A stretch of 64,000 bases of DNA from assembly GCA_026724425.1 (NCBI GenBank), contig JAIUCV010000101.1, positions 2,666,001 to 2,730,000 of the forward strand. Direction: 5' to 3'. Shown one piece after another: positions 12,346 to 25,895 of the stretch. The stretch is from Erythrophleum ivorense. Lineage: Eukaryota > Streptophyta > Magnoliopsida > Fabales > Fabaceae. How positions within the stretch are numbered: the stretch's first letter is position 1; every line of letters starts with the position of its first letter. The position numbers were made by a program, and so were the translations under genes. The notes under the pieces were generated by a model. That model was not told the origin of the DNA. It ran no database searches and was given only the letters and a program-made list of their open reading frames with translations.

Positions 12346-12570
12346 CTTCACTTGTTAGCCTGCGAATTGCATCAAGAAACCATGTTTAAGCACATGCGTA
12401 ATCTCAGTATTTGTTTTGACAACTTACTTTCCTCTGGTTACTCTAGTGCATGAGCTTAAGAAAGTTAATATCGATCTAATATCCTCTGATCAGGTTCTTG
12501 AGGTCGGTGTATTCGAAAAGCTAGAGCTCAAAAAATTGAAAGCTAAATCTCAAACTATAAATTTAGATGC

Positions 12571-12662
12571 AAAATGAGTTCATAATAAAGCATATGGTTC
12601 AAAATAAGTTCAGAAATAAAGCATATGGTTCAAAATGAGTTCAGAAATAAAGCTTAGGGTTC
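12571..12662. repeat. Three tandem copies of a 30-31 bp unit
   Basis: Copies at 12571-12600, 12601-12631 and 12632-12662. Each begins AAAAT(G/A)AGTTCA and ends near CATATGGTTC or CTTAGGGTTC. It lies just past the EER5-like remnant. No function is suggested. Confidence 0.8.
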
Positions 12663-14990
12663 AAACTGAAATTAAAAAGGACCAAATCGCAAAGAAAGAA
12701 ACACATGAACTTCATAGGTTTTTCTTTCATTAGCCTGATTCTTTAGGTAACTCTAAAAGATGATGTTGCTTTTATAATAAAGCAACTAGATCTTGACCGT
12801 GCTTGAGAAGCACGGGATGTTGGAATTTTTTTAAAGATTTAAGTTGTTTGAGTTACACATTTATTGAGTGTTAATTTTAATTTAGGGTTAACTTAATTAT
12901 TGAATCAGTAATGAAATAAAAAGTCATCATCTTAATTAATTGATAAATTTTTAGGCCACAATAATTCTTATCGGATATGGGTCTAGAACGGAGAAACCCA
13001 TTAGCATGTTTTCTACTTCAGATTTGCATTTGCCTTTTTTGCATCCATACCGTTGGTTTAACATCTTGGGCGAAAGGAAATGTCGCGCAACTTGGGGTCA
13101 TGTGAGAAATCGAATCTCAAATCGATTTGATATATACTCTCCTGATATGAAATGGATTTGCCGACATCAGCTGTTTGGGATTTGATATAATATTCACTAA
13201 TTAATTAATTAAATAGATACTTTCATTTGGGATTTTTATTTGCCTATATCTCAGATTTAACTAATGGATACAAATTTTAAAGCTGAATAGTTCAAAAATA
13301 TTTTAGGATCTTCGTAAAACTAAACTTTAAAAAAATTCGAATATACGATGGAATCTGAAAACATGAGAGCAACACCCTAGAAGTGGGATGAAGGTACTTT
13401 AATTGTGGCTAGGAGCAAGTATGTGTATGTCAATGTGGGCCGTTGAGTTGACTTGACCTTGTATAGATCGTTGATTAGATAACTTATATACGTACGACTT
13501 TTCGATTAACGGTTTGTATTAGGAAATAAGGATATGATTTTGATTTAATATTTGTGGAAGTTCGTCTATACGAGAACATATAAGAATAATTTGGAAATTG
13601 ACGCAGTCGTGGGAAGTATATGGGTGGCACGATCTTTCATACCCTTTAACCTTTACGTCTCTCTTGCTTTAAGTTATGTCGAGCTTTTTTTTTTTTTTTT
13701 TTTTCGAACTATTTTTCATATAAGAAATGAAATTGTAGGGCATATCGCAAGTTGGTCAAGGTGTTCTACGCAACTTTTGTTTTTCCTCTCTCTATCACAT
13801 AGTTTTAGTAAAAAAAATAGTAAACCAATATTATTATATTTTACAATCGAATAATATATCTATCATATATGGATGATCTGATTTATAAAACACAGAATTT
13901 TGACAAATGATATATATAAAACATAGTTGAATCTACGAACTGCAATAGTTTACTTTTCAAATCTGAATCTAGACCTAATCTTATGAATATATAATAACAT
14001 CAATTTGTTCACATATAAACCAATTTATAACTACCAAGATGGCAAGATATATTCCCAATAGTTTGCTATTCATATTTGAATGTAGACCTAATCTTCAAAA
14101 AAATAAAATAAAATTGTTTGGTCCAACAATCTTCAAATAAGTTATTAATTATACGATAAAACGATTATACGAATTCACGAGTTATACCAAAGACAGAAAA
14201 ATAAGTAGAGGTCAATGACCACTTGTTTGAGAAAATGGGATAATAAATAATTAGAGCCTGTAAACAACCCAACAAAAATTATAATATTACAATTTGTCTG
14301 GGATATGCTTTGGAACATAACTCGAATACAACGTAAAAAAAATTATTTTCGGAGTGAAAAAACACATGTTAATTATTTTCTTACAGAGTATTGGATGATG
14401 TAGATCTACGTATGAATCTAAATTAAGTTTGATATCCTATTATAAAATACTATCGTGCATCTAGAGAAAAGATTTGTAAGCTTACAAAACAGTTGTATGC
14501 GCCTGTAAGTGAAAGAACGTGCATTCCTTTGACTCGACACCAAATTGACCAACCAACCAACCAATCGACGTTGACTTCTCCAGAGATGAACCTAGAAACC
14601 GAACCAAACCAAATCGAGTCGAACTAACAAAAACACTTGTCATTTTATCAACGTAAGTTTGTTACGAATTTCATATCAACCCAAATGATATGATAATTGC
14701 ACTTAGACCATAAGAGAACCAAATCCAAATTCATAAAACATGGATTTTACACAATTAATTTTTCTCCAAAACCCAATTGAATCTGAACCGGATTCAGATT
14801 GAACCGAACAGAGTCACAATTCTTTTCCAAAGCCAAATAAACTGGACGAACCGAACCAATAAACGTACAGTTTTCAAACCTACGCGGTATATAGCGCGTG
14901 GTTACTCAATACAATTTCAAGTAGCCAATTATAAAATTACACGTCAGTGATTTAGAAAATTCTTAATTATTGTAAAATAAAATAAAAAAT
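12663..14990. other. Intergenic spacer and upstream region of the glycosyltransferase gene
   Basis: AT-rich, no convincing coding region; an open frame at 13,552-13,854 resembles nothing. It contains a run of about 20 T at 13,685-13,704. Around 14,600-14,860 there is a loose cluster of AACCGAAC-like words, and at about 14,883 a near-palindrome ACGCGGTATATAGCGCGT. The promoter of the downstream gene presumably lies in the last few hundred bases. Confidence 0.4.
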
Positions 14991-14999
14991 TCTTATTAA

Positions 15000-16131
15000 T
15001 CTCTCTCTACCTCAAAATTTTACTTGTTTATGTTTTTGAACCGAAGAGACAGACTTCTTCTTCTCCGTCGTCGTCGTCTTCTTTCTTCTTCTTTTGTGTA
15101 CAGACATACCTTCATTTTATAGCGAGAACGACAAAGAGAAACATAGAGAGAGAGAGAGAGATCTTAAGAAGAAGAAGAAGAAACGAAATCGCGGACGAAC
15201 AATAGAAGAAATTGAAATTACCCATAGATATCGATACGTATACTCCGGGAGATTTATACACGTTTCTTCGAGTGTGTAGCTCTCAGTTGTTCGTTCGCTG
15301 AGAGTTAAGGATTTTTCTCGGGGTTTTGTTTTTCGTTAGATCTTTGGGGTGGAAACAAACAAGCTCGTGTAGACGGAAACTCTCGCCGTCTGTGGGATCC
15401 GCCTCCGTTTTGAAAAGGTTCTATTTTTCCTCGGATTTTTTATTATTAGGCTGTTACAGTGTTCAATTTTCGATTCTGGATTTTGTGCGGACGATGAATT
15501 TAGCTTTAGAAGAGATCCGATTTGGTTTGCGGGATGTGAAAAAAACTCTTAACTGAATATTTCGATTTTCATTTGATCTCCTTCTGTTCTTAGATTGAGA
15601 GAAGCATTTGTGGAGTTTGTTTGACTTTAGATGTTTGCTTTGAAGCAATGCGCGTGAATGATTGTGTTGTGTTGTGCATTTTGAATTGGCTATGAGAAGC
15701 TGTGACGATGGTTTGACTTTTCTTTGTTTGGACTTTCTTGCTGTGCTAATTTGAAATCGTCAATTTATTTTCTTGTCCATGTTTGATTCTTCCATCTTAC
15801 TGTTGTTATGCTTATAAGCTTGCTGGTAGGAAACTTGAAAAATGGTGAAATCGTGTTGTTCTGTTCAAGAAACGAACTTTAGAGAAACTATATTTTTCAA
15901 GAATCAAGGTTGTTTAGTTGAGTTTCACTATTATGTTTCGATTAATTTTTATGGCTTTCTCTTCTCCATTTCTGTGTTGTTTCCTTGTGTGTGTATGGAT
16001 TTCTGATATTCAAATATGGTTTTTTTAATATGTAACTGTTAGGTGCGAAGTGGAATTGTCTCGTTTGAGCTGAAGAAACTTGTTCCTACAAGTCTGAGGT
16101 GTTGCAGTATGCAATAAAGGTTTTGTATGAG
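15000..16131 (+). other. Leader region with probable 5' UTR intron (glycosyltransferase gene)
   Basis: The stretch is CT-rich (TCTTCTTCTCCGTCGTCG near 15,055), then carries a GA run at 15,145-15,161. It changes to T-rich, intron-like sequence after a possible donor at about 15,416. The coding exon begins only at 16,132, so a leader intron of about 0.7 kb is likely. Short upstream open frames, such as 15,326-15,556, probably lie in leader or intron. Confidence 0.45.
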
Positions 16132-18531
16132 ATGAAGGCAATTAAAGGGTGGCGTCTAGGCAGAACAAACTATATGCAGTCTTTGCCTGGGGCTCGCCAC
16201 CGTTCTCTTACAAGGAAACCAGTATGGATCATCGCGGTGGTTTTGCTGATAACAATGTTTGTGATCGGTGCTTACATGTTCCCTCATCACAGCAAAGCGG
16301 CTTGTTATATGTTTTCATCTAGAGGATGCAAGGGGATTACTGACTGGCTTCCACCCTCGCCGAGAGAGTTTTCGGATGACGAGATTGCAGCTCGTGTAGT
16401 CATTAGGGAGATATTGAGCTCCCCTCGTGTTATTAAAAAGACTTCTAAAATTGCATTCATGTTCTTAACTCCTGGTACATTGCCTTTTGAAAAGCTATGG
16501 GACCTCTTTTTCCAGGTAGATTTCTTCTCTTCCCAACTTTATTTTCCCCGCTTCAATTGTGTCACAGGTTTCGTTTTGGTTAAGAAGATACCGATGATAG
16601 GAAGTACAATGAAGTCTTTTTTAGTTTAGGTTGGCTTTTTATGCTGTTTGGTACTTCTTGGGAAGTGTAGACTTTGTCTAGAAAATCGTTTAAGATCTTA
16701 GATGCAGCATTTTCTCAGGCGGCTAAATACTTAGATATGCCTTATGAACACTTGCAATATGTGTAGTATCTCTGCGTTTGTTTGATTCTTTTAACTTATT
16801 TCTTTCACTGATGGTTTGTTGTCCTTTTATCCCTCCTCACAGGGTCACGAGGGGAAATTCTCTGTTTATATCCATGCATCGAAGGATACGCCAGTTCACA
16901 CCAGTCGTTACTTTCTTAACCGTGAAATTCGAAGTGATGAGGTCTGTATTTTTTTCTGTGTCTAATATCTTTAGATATCATGTCATTTCTCTCTATGGTC
17001 ATGACTCATGAGTATAGTTGATGGAATATCATGAATTTTTCTTGCTTCTGTAATAAACATGAATCATATTCGTTTTCTGAAGGTGGTCTGGGGTAGGATA
17101 TCAATGATTGACGCTGAGAGACGTTTACTGACCAGTGCTCTTAGAGATCCTGAAAACCAGCAATTTGTTTTACTCTCTGATAGGTAATCTCCCAGAAACT
17201 TCATTTCTCCTCGCACTGATTATTCTGAGGTTTCCTTAACAAATTTGAGTGTTTCTTGTTTTTTTGCAGTTGTGTGCCACTGCGAAGTTTTGAATACATG
17301 TACAACTATATGCTGTACAGCAATGTCAGCTATGTTGACTGGTAAAGTCATTTCTCCAAGTTGATGAGATTTCAGAATTGTAATTACACATATGTTGCCA
17401 GATTTCTTCCCGGATACTCGATACTAATATATGGTTTTCTCCTACTCTTCAGCTTTATCGATCCTGGTCCACATGGAACCGGCAGGCATATGGATCACAT
17501 GTTGCCGGAAATTCCAAAGGAAGATTTTCGAAAGGGTGCACAGGTAAAACCTATTTCACTGATTCAGTAATATGCCTGCCTCATACTCTGAACATACATG
17601 CGAAATCACTAAAATGTCTTTATATCCGTTCTGTGTCAATTATCCTTCTCTATATCCGCGCAGTGGTTCTCCATGAAGCGTCAGCATGCTGTAGTAACAA
17701 TGGCAGACAGTCTTTACTACTCTAAATTCCGGGACTACTGTGGGGTGAGTATGACCTATACCCTCAAAAATAGATATTTCTTACTTTCGTTCTTGATTTG
17801 ATGGAGGTGTTATTATCTACTTTATATGGATATAATGTAACCACCCATTAATAGGAAGCCTCTGTTTTCTCTTCAGCCAGGTATAGAGAGCAACAAGAAC
17901 TGCATTGCGGATGAACACTACCTGCCAACATTCTTCCATGTGAGAGAATCTGTTCTGACCCTTATAACTAAAAATTCATTTTTTGTACTTTCTTCATCCG
18001 CTAATATACTTTTGGTGTGATAAATCTCTCAGATGCTTGATCCTGGTGGCATTGCTAACTGGACTGTGACATCTGTTGATTGGTCTGAGAAACAGTGGCA
18101 TCCAAAGACATACATGCCCGAAGATGTCACTCTCGAGTTACTCAAGAACCTCACGGTATTATCACCAAACCAAACTGTTATGGACTCATAAATTTTCAAC
18201 CTTTGACTATTCCCTTTCTAGAGATAATTAATTGATTGGTATACCTTTTGATCCATTTGCAGTCCATTGACGCAGTCTCACGCGGAACAACTGAGGGAAC
18301 GGTACACGCTTTAAAACCAATTCATCTCCCACTTGTAACCAGTTGTGAAATTACCAAAGACTATAATTATCTTTTTTGTTTTGATGTCTGCAAACACAGG
18401 GTGAAGAAACATGGACACATTGCATGTGGAACGGAATCAAAAGACCCTGCTATCTCTTTGGAAGGAAATTCCACGCAGACACTCTCGATAAACTCATCGA
18501 ACTCTTTTCAAACTACACAAGCATCGCATAA
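16132..18531 (+). CDS. Core-2/I-branching beta-1,6-GlcNAc-transferase-like protein (GT14/DUF266)
   Basis: Ten exons: 16132-16515, 16843-16941, 17083-17183, 17270-17341, 17453-17543, 17664-17744, 17877-17939, 18033-18155, 18263-18301, 18400-18531. The sum is 1,185 nt, 394 aa. A short basic cytosolic N-terminus (MKAIKGWRLGR) precedes one membrane segment (residues 31-50), giving a type II Golgi topology. The lumenal part carries family segments: FMFLTPGTLPFEKLWDLFF, QFVLLSDSCVPLRSFEYMYN, a DPGPHGTGRH segment, FRKGAQWFSMKRQHA, and ADEHYLPTFFHMLDPGG. It corresponds by memory to A. thaliana At2g19160. Plant members are annotated as glycosyltransferases by fold; the substrate is not established from sequence. 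Start chosen because family members begin MKA-x-KGWRLGRTNY; an ATG at 16,110 lies close to a possible splice acceptor and looks non-coding. The gene converges with the subtilase gene 565 bp away. Confidence 0.92.
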
Positions 18532-19095
18532 ACCTTCATGAGATGTTTTGACTGATCGATACGGAAGCAAAGGAGGAGGTATTCTTTTGACTCGGATTCT
18601 TTGACCAACGTCCCATTACATTTCCAAGGAACCAAATTAAGAACTTGAGGAACTATCATGGAATGCCTAGAAGATGTTACAACTCGCTGTAAAGTCCCTT
18701 TAAGAGCCGAGAAAATCGTTGTGATCTTGAGAAGCTTAGGAAGAAGTGTTTGGGATTTGTTTATCATTTGGTTCGGGATGTTGGTACATTTTTTTCACTC
18801 ATCTGTTTTTACTACATTTCATTGTTATTATAAAAAAAATTTCAGAGTGCTTTTTAAATCTCTCTTTTTGTTTGGAACTGGTAATGAATCGTTAAAAAAA
18901 AAGACAAAAGTTTATACAGTTTGAAGCTAAGCATTTTGATCATTTCTTACTGAAACTCCACTTTCTGGAGTTCTTTTATCAGACTAATTATACAAACTGT
19001 TATTAAGCAATTTTCTCTTCGTTAAGACAGAGTTCTCGAGAACTACATTCTTATTACTGCATATTACAAAAAAATAATATTACAACACCATTTGT
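18532..19095. other. Convergent 3' UTR region
   Basis: The gap between two convergent stop codons. It contains a T-rich tail and poly(A)-like AT sequence, and holds the 3' UTRs of both neighbours. No other gene seen. Confidence 0.5.
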
Positions 19096-22000
19096 TCATC
19101 GCCGATGTCCCAAAGCCACCACCGGAATCCTCACCTTATGCCCTCGGCTACCTTTCAACTTCACCTCTCCAAAGCTGTATACTCCAGAAACTGATCTCAC
19201 GGTCAGTGTGACCGAGAAACTTCTAGCAGCGCCAGGTCTGAGAGTCATTGCCGGTGGGTTTACTTCAATGGCGATAGATGGCTGCATCCTAGCTGTTATT
19301 GTGTATGTTTCTTCTACCTCTGCCACGTTTGTCACTCTCCTTGTTATGGTTTGAGTCCCCACAAGGTGAGAAATGGCGATTGATGGTGCATTGAAGTTTG
19401 AAGGATGTTTCATGTTGAAGTTGCAGGGCGTGTTTGTGTAGTTTCTTATCTCGTGTGCATCGATCCCCGGGGTTGTGCACAAGAATCCTAGATAGTCCTC
19501 ATAACCTACATAGACAAAATCGACCAGTCTTATTGACCAGAGATCAAAAGATCTTTGATATATCATCATTGGGGGAAAACAGAGCAACAACTACCTGCAT
19601 CAAAGATAAGACCAGGATCTAGAGCAGCACTTGGATTGACATGACCACTTCCGTAATCAAAAGGAGTGGCTTTAACAAGCGTTACAGTTTCTGTGTCTGA
19701 ATATTGCTGTGCCTGAAGAGGCCTTCCTGCTCTATCTATGACCGTTGAGGTTGTCATCAACGCTGATTTGATAGCAGCTGGACTCCATTGAGGATGCTTC
19801 TGCTTCACCAGCGCTGCTATCCCAGCTATGTGTGGTGCAGCCATGCTGGTTCCTGATATCAGTGCAAATCCTTCACCTACTCAAAAGAGCCCAAAGTAAG
19901 AAGAAACTTTGACTTCTGTTCAAAAGAATCTCCACATGTTAGCTTCAGTACTTTGAGATTTGAATGCTTACCAACATAGTTAGGCTCGTCTGTTCCATTT
20001 GGACACCAAGCAGCCCATATTAGATAACCAGGTGCAAGAATATCCGGTTTAAGAAGATCAGCATCTTGAAAGCTGAAATCTTTGGTATTAGGTCCTCTAG
20101 CTGAGAACAATGCCACTTGAGGTGCTGATTTGTGAAGTACAGGTTCTAAACCATCTCCGATGCTTCCCTCGGCTTTAAAGCTTTTTACTCGTCCTGTCCA
20201 ATCCCTTAATGTACTGACGTTATAGTAATCAATCAAATCCTAACGATGCCAAGAAAAAAAACAGCATTTCAGATTGAGAAATTAGGCTGAGAGTAAGTGA
20301 AAACATTGAAACTCCCATTACCATTGACTTCGACACATCAGTAATCAGGATTCCTGGAATGGCAGAAGGAACAGGATCGAATTTTGTTCCTGGAGAAACA
20401 TTTTCAACGACAAGAACAAAACCAGCAGCTCCGAGATGCTTTGCGGTTTCAACAACTTTCTTGATGGAAGCTGTACCAACTACAAAGTTGAAAGAATATC
20501 CACAGAGAAGAATCTTCCCTTCAACCAGTTTCTTGTTCAGAACGTCTGGTCTCTGACAATCAGATGGATTATACTTGGAAACAGATGAATCCAGTAGAAC
20601 ATCATTTGCAGACACCAAAGTGTACAACCGATGAGGCCGAGTTGATGCTGCAGAAATTACAGAACCATTCATCAAAAACATCAAATAGAAACTTGGTATA
20701 GAATATAGATCATGCCAAATGTAATATAACATTTTTGTGTGTTCTTACGTGATAATCCCATCCCAGCTAGCATTTTTCCGTTTCCTAGGGTCAGATGGTT
20801 TTTGTATCTGCGGTCATCGATTGCAGCTGCGACAGTAGTTATCCAGGGGCTATACGAAACCAAAGTCTTCGGAAATGGGCCTCCGTTTCCAGCAGCTTGA
20901 GCAACGAACACGCCAGCTTTAACGGCTCCAAGAAGTGTGGCATCGAATGGATTCAAGAACGTTGTCTTGGTAGTTGTTGGAGGACTGTTTGGACCAACAG
21001 AGAGGCTAAGAATATCAACTCCATCATGAACAGCCTGCTCATGAAAATTAAGGTAATATTCATGGAAAGTTAGCAGTTAGAACAACAATACAACAAGCAT
21101 ATGCAGCTGGAGAAACTTGTGATCAGTTCTTAGTACTCTTACCTGATCAATCGCAGCAACTACATCAGCAACAAAGCCTCCAAAAAGCCGGTAAAGAGCC
21201 TTGTAAACAGCAATCCTGAAAGAAACTTAGCCTTTTAGCTTACGAAGGAGAAGAAAACAAAACTGTCAACAAAACTGCCATTTTTCATTATCTACATACC
21301 TTGCCCGCGGAGCCATCCCACTTGCTTTTCCGAATTCATAACCGTGCATTCTCAACGGAATACCGTTATTCCCAGCTGCAATGGCTGCTGTATGACTGAA
21401 GAATAAAAGAATCAGAATTGCTTAGTACAGTGAAATAAGAGCACAATGAAAGGGTCCTATATCACCTCCTAGATCCTGAGGACAATATTAAATTATACAG
21501 ACAAACCTTCCATGTCCATCGCCATCCATTGGCGATGCATAGTCAATATTAGGGTTAAATGCCCCAGCCGCTTTAGCAGCTTCAGCAAAATGTTGGGCTC
21601 CAACGATCTTCCTGTTGCAGAAGCTCTTCTTGGTGTGAGGATCTTCTTCACATTTCCCTCTGTAATGAGGAAGAGGGCCATAAGGTAGTCTATGGTGAGA
21701 GGCAAAACTCGGGTGATGCGGATAGATCCCCGAGTCCACAAACCCGATAACAATGTCTTCTCCTGCTCTATCAAAACCACCACCAGTAGGCCAAACATCT
21801 GTTGGTAGTCCAAGAAACTCTGGTGTATGTGTGGTGAGTCTCCTCACTTTCCAATCTTTGTTAACAGATTTCACACCGGGGGCGCGACGTAGTGTCTCTG
21901 CCTACCAAATTTAGTGGATTAGTGTAAGGGAACACGGATAAAGAAACTCGTAGAAAATGATCTTAAATCAGTTTTCCACCTGCTCAGGAGAAACATGAGC

Positions 22001-22371
22001 TGCAAATCCATTTATAACGTGTTTATAGCTGTAAAGCTTTTTGTATGATCCTTCCTCAAAGAGCATCCCAAGAATCATATCGTGCTTCCTCTCTAAGTGA
22101 CGAGCATAAGATGTCACCAACTCACTGGAAAAAAGTAACAGATTGTTGATCTAGCAAGCAATGTATAGACAGTTCTGAAGAGGAGAAACAATGTATCTAA
22201 GTACCTTGATGTATCAATCTTCTCATCAGATTCAACAGCAGTTGCTTCAAAACCATTTTCTCCACCTTTGTAACTTATGATTGGATCTCCTTCCATAGTC
22301 ACAATGTAGACCTCTGCTATCACGGTAACAAGAAGCGAGGAAATGACAAGAACTCTCAACCCAATATCCAT
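19096..22371 (-). CDS. SLP3: SLP3-type subtilisin-like serine protease
   Basis: Ten exons on the minus strand, 5' to 3': 22205-22371, 21980-22124, 21507-21901, 21300-21395, 21143-21215, 20749-21034, 20322-20647, 19972-20239, 19595-19876, 19096-19505. They sum to 2,448 nt and 815 aa, the length I remember for A. thaliana SLP3 (At2g19170). Domains: signal peptide (MDIGLRVLVISSLLVTVIA), I9-type inhibitor propeptide starting EVYIVTMEGDP, then the S8 catalytic domain with Asp160 (IGFVDSG), His234 (DGDGHGSHT), oxyanion Asn342 (AQAAGNGGP) and Ser596 (SGTSMAAP). A protease-associated insertion lies around 390-500 and an Fn3-like C-terminal domain ends GHKVRIPVVALGHRR. All catalytic residues are present. 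It is predicted to be a secreted or cell-wall protease; the substrate is unknown. An in-frame ATG ten codons upstream (22,401) is possible, but the chosen Met gives the proper signal peptide. Confidence 0.95.
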
Positions 22372-23540
22372 ATTGATTGACTCAAACCAATGAAGCTCCA
22401 ACTTTAATTATGCTGTAGATTCAACTGCAGCATCAGAATCAAATGAAGGCATTAGATTTGATCTCTAGAGAAGAACTCAATAGATCTTACAGAATTAAGT
22501 TCACAGAAAGCTATGACTAATTCTACTCAATAGATCTGAAAAAACCAAACTTTCTCACAAAATACAGACAACACATGCTCCATAGAGACACAACAACCAC
22601 CCCCAAGGCCACAGAACATCAAAATTGAATCTGGAACCAACAATCTTACTCACTGTTTCAATTCAATTTTCCAGGAAGCAAACACATAAGAGAGAGCATA
22701 ACAATGTCAAACCAACTCCAAGAAAAGAACTAGAAATCCAAATCACAGCTTGAAAGACAAAGAACCTATAGTTCTTGGTACTCACTCCAGAGAAATTTGT
22801 CTAAACACATTAATCAAGTAAAGAAAGCTCAGCTCAATTTTATGCCATTTATAAAAAAAAAAAAAAAAAAAAAAAGCTAGAAACAGTAAGTACAGTATAA
22901 CAACTATTGCTCTTCAATTAATGAGACAAACAAAGAAGAGGAAAAAGAGAAAGAATCTTTTAGTCTCTCAAACCTACAATTTTGCCAAATTAGCACAAAT
23001 CAAAAAAATTAAGACTAAAGCAAGAATAACCCACTTTCACAAATCATCCAAGCAAAGAATAAAAACATCAATAAAACCCAGAGGAAACAAAAGTGTGTCT
23101 ACATTTATCCTCACACAAAGAAAAAGAAAGATCCTGTTAAAAAAAACTGTAGCTTCAATAGAGTAAAGCCAAAAAAGCCAATAATAATGTTTGTACGAAC
23201 TTACATTTGCTTCACGAGACGGAAACAAACAAGCAAAAGTTGCTTTTTGAGACGAAACGGTGAGATTGCGATTGAAATCAAACCGAAAGATCAGAAATTT
23301 AGCCACTACATAAATCACATTTGTAGAAAGAAGAAAAAAACCACAGAAGAAGCTGATTCAGATCTTTAATCGAGTGATTAAGAGAAATTTTGATTTTGGG
23401 TTTCTTTGTAGAATGGAGATCTAGCAAAAGATCAAAAAGAGAGAGCAAGGGAAGCTCAACAGGTAAGTAAGAAAAAAACAAAAAAACCACTGTGATTTAG
23501 TGATGAATGGGGAGAGTGTGAGTGGAAAAGTGAGAAGAAA
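22372..23540 (-). other. 5' leader of the subtilase gene with probable intron
   Basis: Minus-strand leader. A good donor (CAAAT|GTAAGT) at 23,205/23,204 and a T-rich stretch ending in TGCAG near 22,427 suggest a leader intron of about 0.78 kb. It includes an A-run of about 20 at 22,853-22,874 on the plus strand. No coding gene seen. Confidence 0.5.
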
Positions 23541-25895
23541 AGGTCGTTAGGGTTTTTATTTTTGTTGATATTGCTTTCAATGTTTTTTTTTTTTTAAACT
23601 GCTATTTTTGTTTTCTTATAAATCTGAAGGAGACAATGAACCGAAGATGATGGAGACTCTTTGTACATACTATGTAGTGCAATTTCCCATATATGTAATG
23701 TTTTGTGTAATGGTAAAAAAATTGTTAAATGTAATTAAGAACTTGAGATTATTTATGGATTTTACATAAATATCCGATTGGTCCGAAAGTGCGGAGGAAG
23801 GAGAGTGACGACCATTCGCGCGCGATATTTACCATCAGTTCGTTTTGAAATGACGATGTTACCCCTGGAAATTTAGATATGGGGAATAAATGTTTTATAC
23901 ACAAACTTTAATAATAACATGCACTAAGAATTAAGTAACGTCTAGTCGTCTACACGATCGATCCTACCTAACCTAATGATATATTTTGTCAAAAACTAAA
24001 AATAATATACGAGTTGAATCTTCTAAATTAGTCTTTTTGCGTTTCTTCGATGAACTTTATTTTACAAGTATACAAACAATTCCCATGTTATCATGTAAAA
24101 AATGTTTTTTTGGGTGAGCAAATGTTTTCTTACTGTCAATAAACATGTTATTATTTAAACACAAAAAAAAAGTTTTTTACGTCGTTAGACGACATTTGAT
24201 AGGATTCATGAAGAAAAACCATTTTAGTCCAATTATAGAAAGTAGAGTTGGAAATCAATGCGGTAGCTCATTTGCTAAGCAAAGACTTCTTTAGGAGAGA
24301 CGATGAATCTTTATTTTGGGATTTAGTTTTGTTGAAAAGGAGAAATGATTAACTTTTTACAAGTATTATAAAAGAGTGGTTGGTCCATGCATGATTAAGA
24401 AACACATAATGTGTTAAACCAATAAAAGAACACACAAATCAAGATATGTTTTGAGCCAAAAGGTCCCTAATCTGTGGACCATGTTATGCCAAACTGTCAT
24501 TGTTTAGATATCTCTCTCTTAATCAACGCTTGAACTTTCTCATTCTGATTTACCTTTTTTCTTATAGATTTCCGGTTTATTTTTCTTCTTATATAAAGAT
24601 TATTTGAGGTTTCTTATAAATGTTAAATCAAGAATAAATTTGTTCACAAACAACACCATCGTTATTGATCAAATGAACGAGACAGATGTATCCGTACTAA
24701 ACCAATAAAACACACAAGTGCTTACAAATGAGAAGCTAGTATAACGAGAACAAATACTCTTCACTGGGACATCGGCTTTTTGTTATTTTCCTATGTGTTT
24801 GTACACCATCGTAAAGTAAAAAAGAAAAAGTCACCTAAAGCATCCAAATCAAAGGTCGGCCACTCCAACGATCTTGGTAAAATTTGTATGAGGTGCTTTA
24901 AATCAAGTATGAAGGAGGAACTTAATCAGTTATGTTTTGTTTCATACATTCACTGCCTAGATGATCCTATCTATATCTCATATGAAGAGCTGAAATATCT
25001 ACAACATCCTTAAAGACTTAGAAGATTGATCCGTCGTTTTTGTATTGCATATAAGGTGTACACATTGATATATAGACTATTAGCTAACTAAGTGTTGCAG
25101 TTTGTAGATAATATTTTTTCAGGAGATTTCAGAAAATATTTGTGATAGTCGCTAGTGTTGTGATAGGTTTATCCATGTCTCATTCTTAACTGTCATGAAC
25201 AAGAAATAGCTAACCATATTCAGATCAATGTTAAAGTATTGTTAGTTCTAGTTATCGATAAGAGAATGAGTTGGTATCGAATGTGTATATAGAATCATAA
25301 TGAGGTATATGCATATATAGATTGCGGATTGGAGGTATATGGCAGATTAAAGTTAACATCTGAGATCACATGTGAGGATTAATTGTTCCCACAAAGATGT
25401 CGTCTAGTCCAAACACATCATGTGTCCTGTCATATTTTTGATTTCGTCGTCCAAAAATTAATAAATTGTTCTTCCTCTAACACCAACAAAGTAAAATCCG
25501 TATATTCATTTATTTTATTATATTTGGATAAATGAATTTACTTCTTTAATGTCGATGTAACCACATCATGCATGAGACAGACCGTTACAGTACGTATAAT
25601 AGCGATGCTGCGATCTATCTTTTATTTTTCTTGAAATGAGAGTCGATGTATAATTATATAATATAAATATTATATAACGATTTTATAAATGTCACTGAAA
25701 TATATCAAACGATTATATTGTATTTCATTATTTTTCTTTTTTTTTTTTTGGTATGAATGTTAAGATTCATTATTTTTCTTCCTAAAATCATTCAGAGTTA
25801 AGGCCTCAAGGGAGATTCACTTCCATAAAAAACCAAATATAAAGATCCGGTTCTCGTCTCATTTCCAAGAATGGTTTCTGGTGATGGCTTGTTGG
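23541..25895. other. Intergenic region
   Basis: About 2.3 kb of AT-rich DNA between the subtilase promoter and the 3' end of the SET-domain gene. A GCGCGCGA patch lies at about 23,818. A lysine-rich 77-codon open frame (24,780-25,013) has no recognisable homology or codon support. I see no RNA gene or transposon ends. Confidence 0.4.

Noticed and set aside
15326..15648. Open frames in the glycosyltransferase leader
   Set aside because: No homology; they lie in leader and probable leader-intron sequence.
24780..25013. 77-codon lysine-rich open frame between the subtilase and SET genes
   Set aside because: No homology or supporting gene structure; expected by chance in AT-rich DNA.
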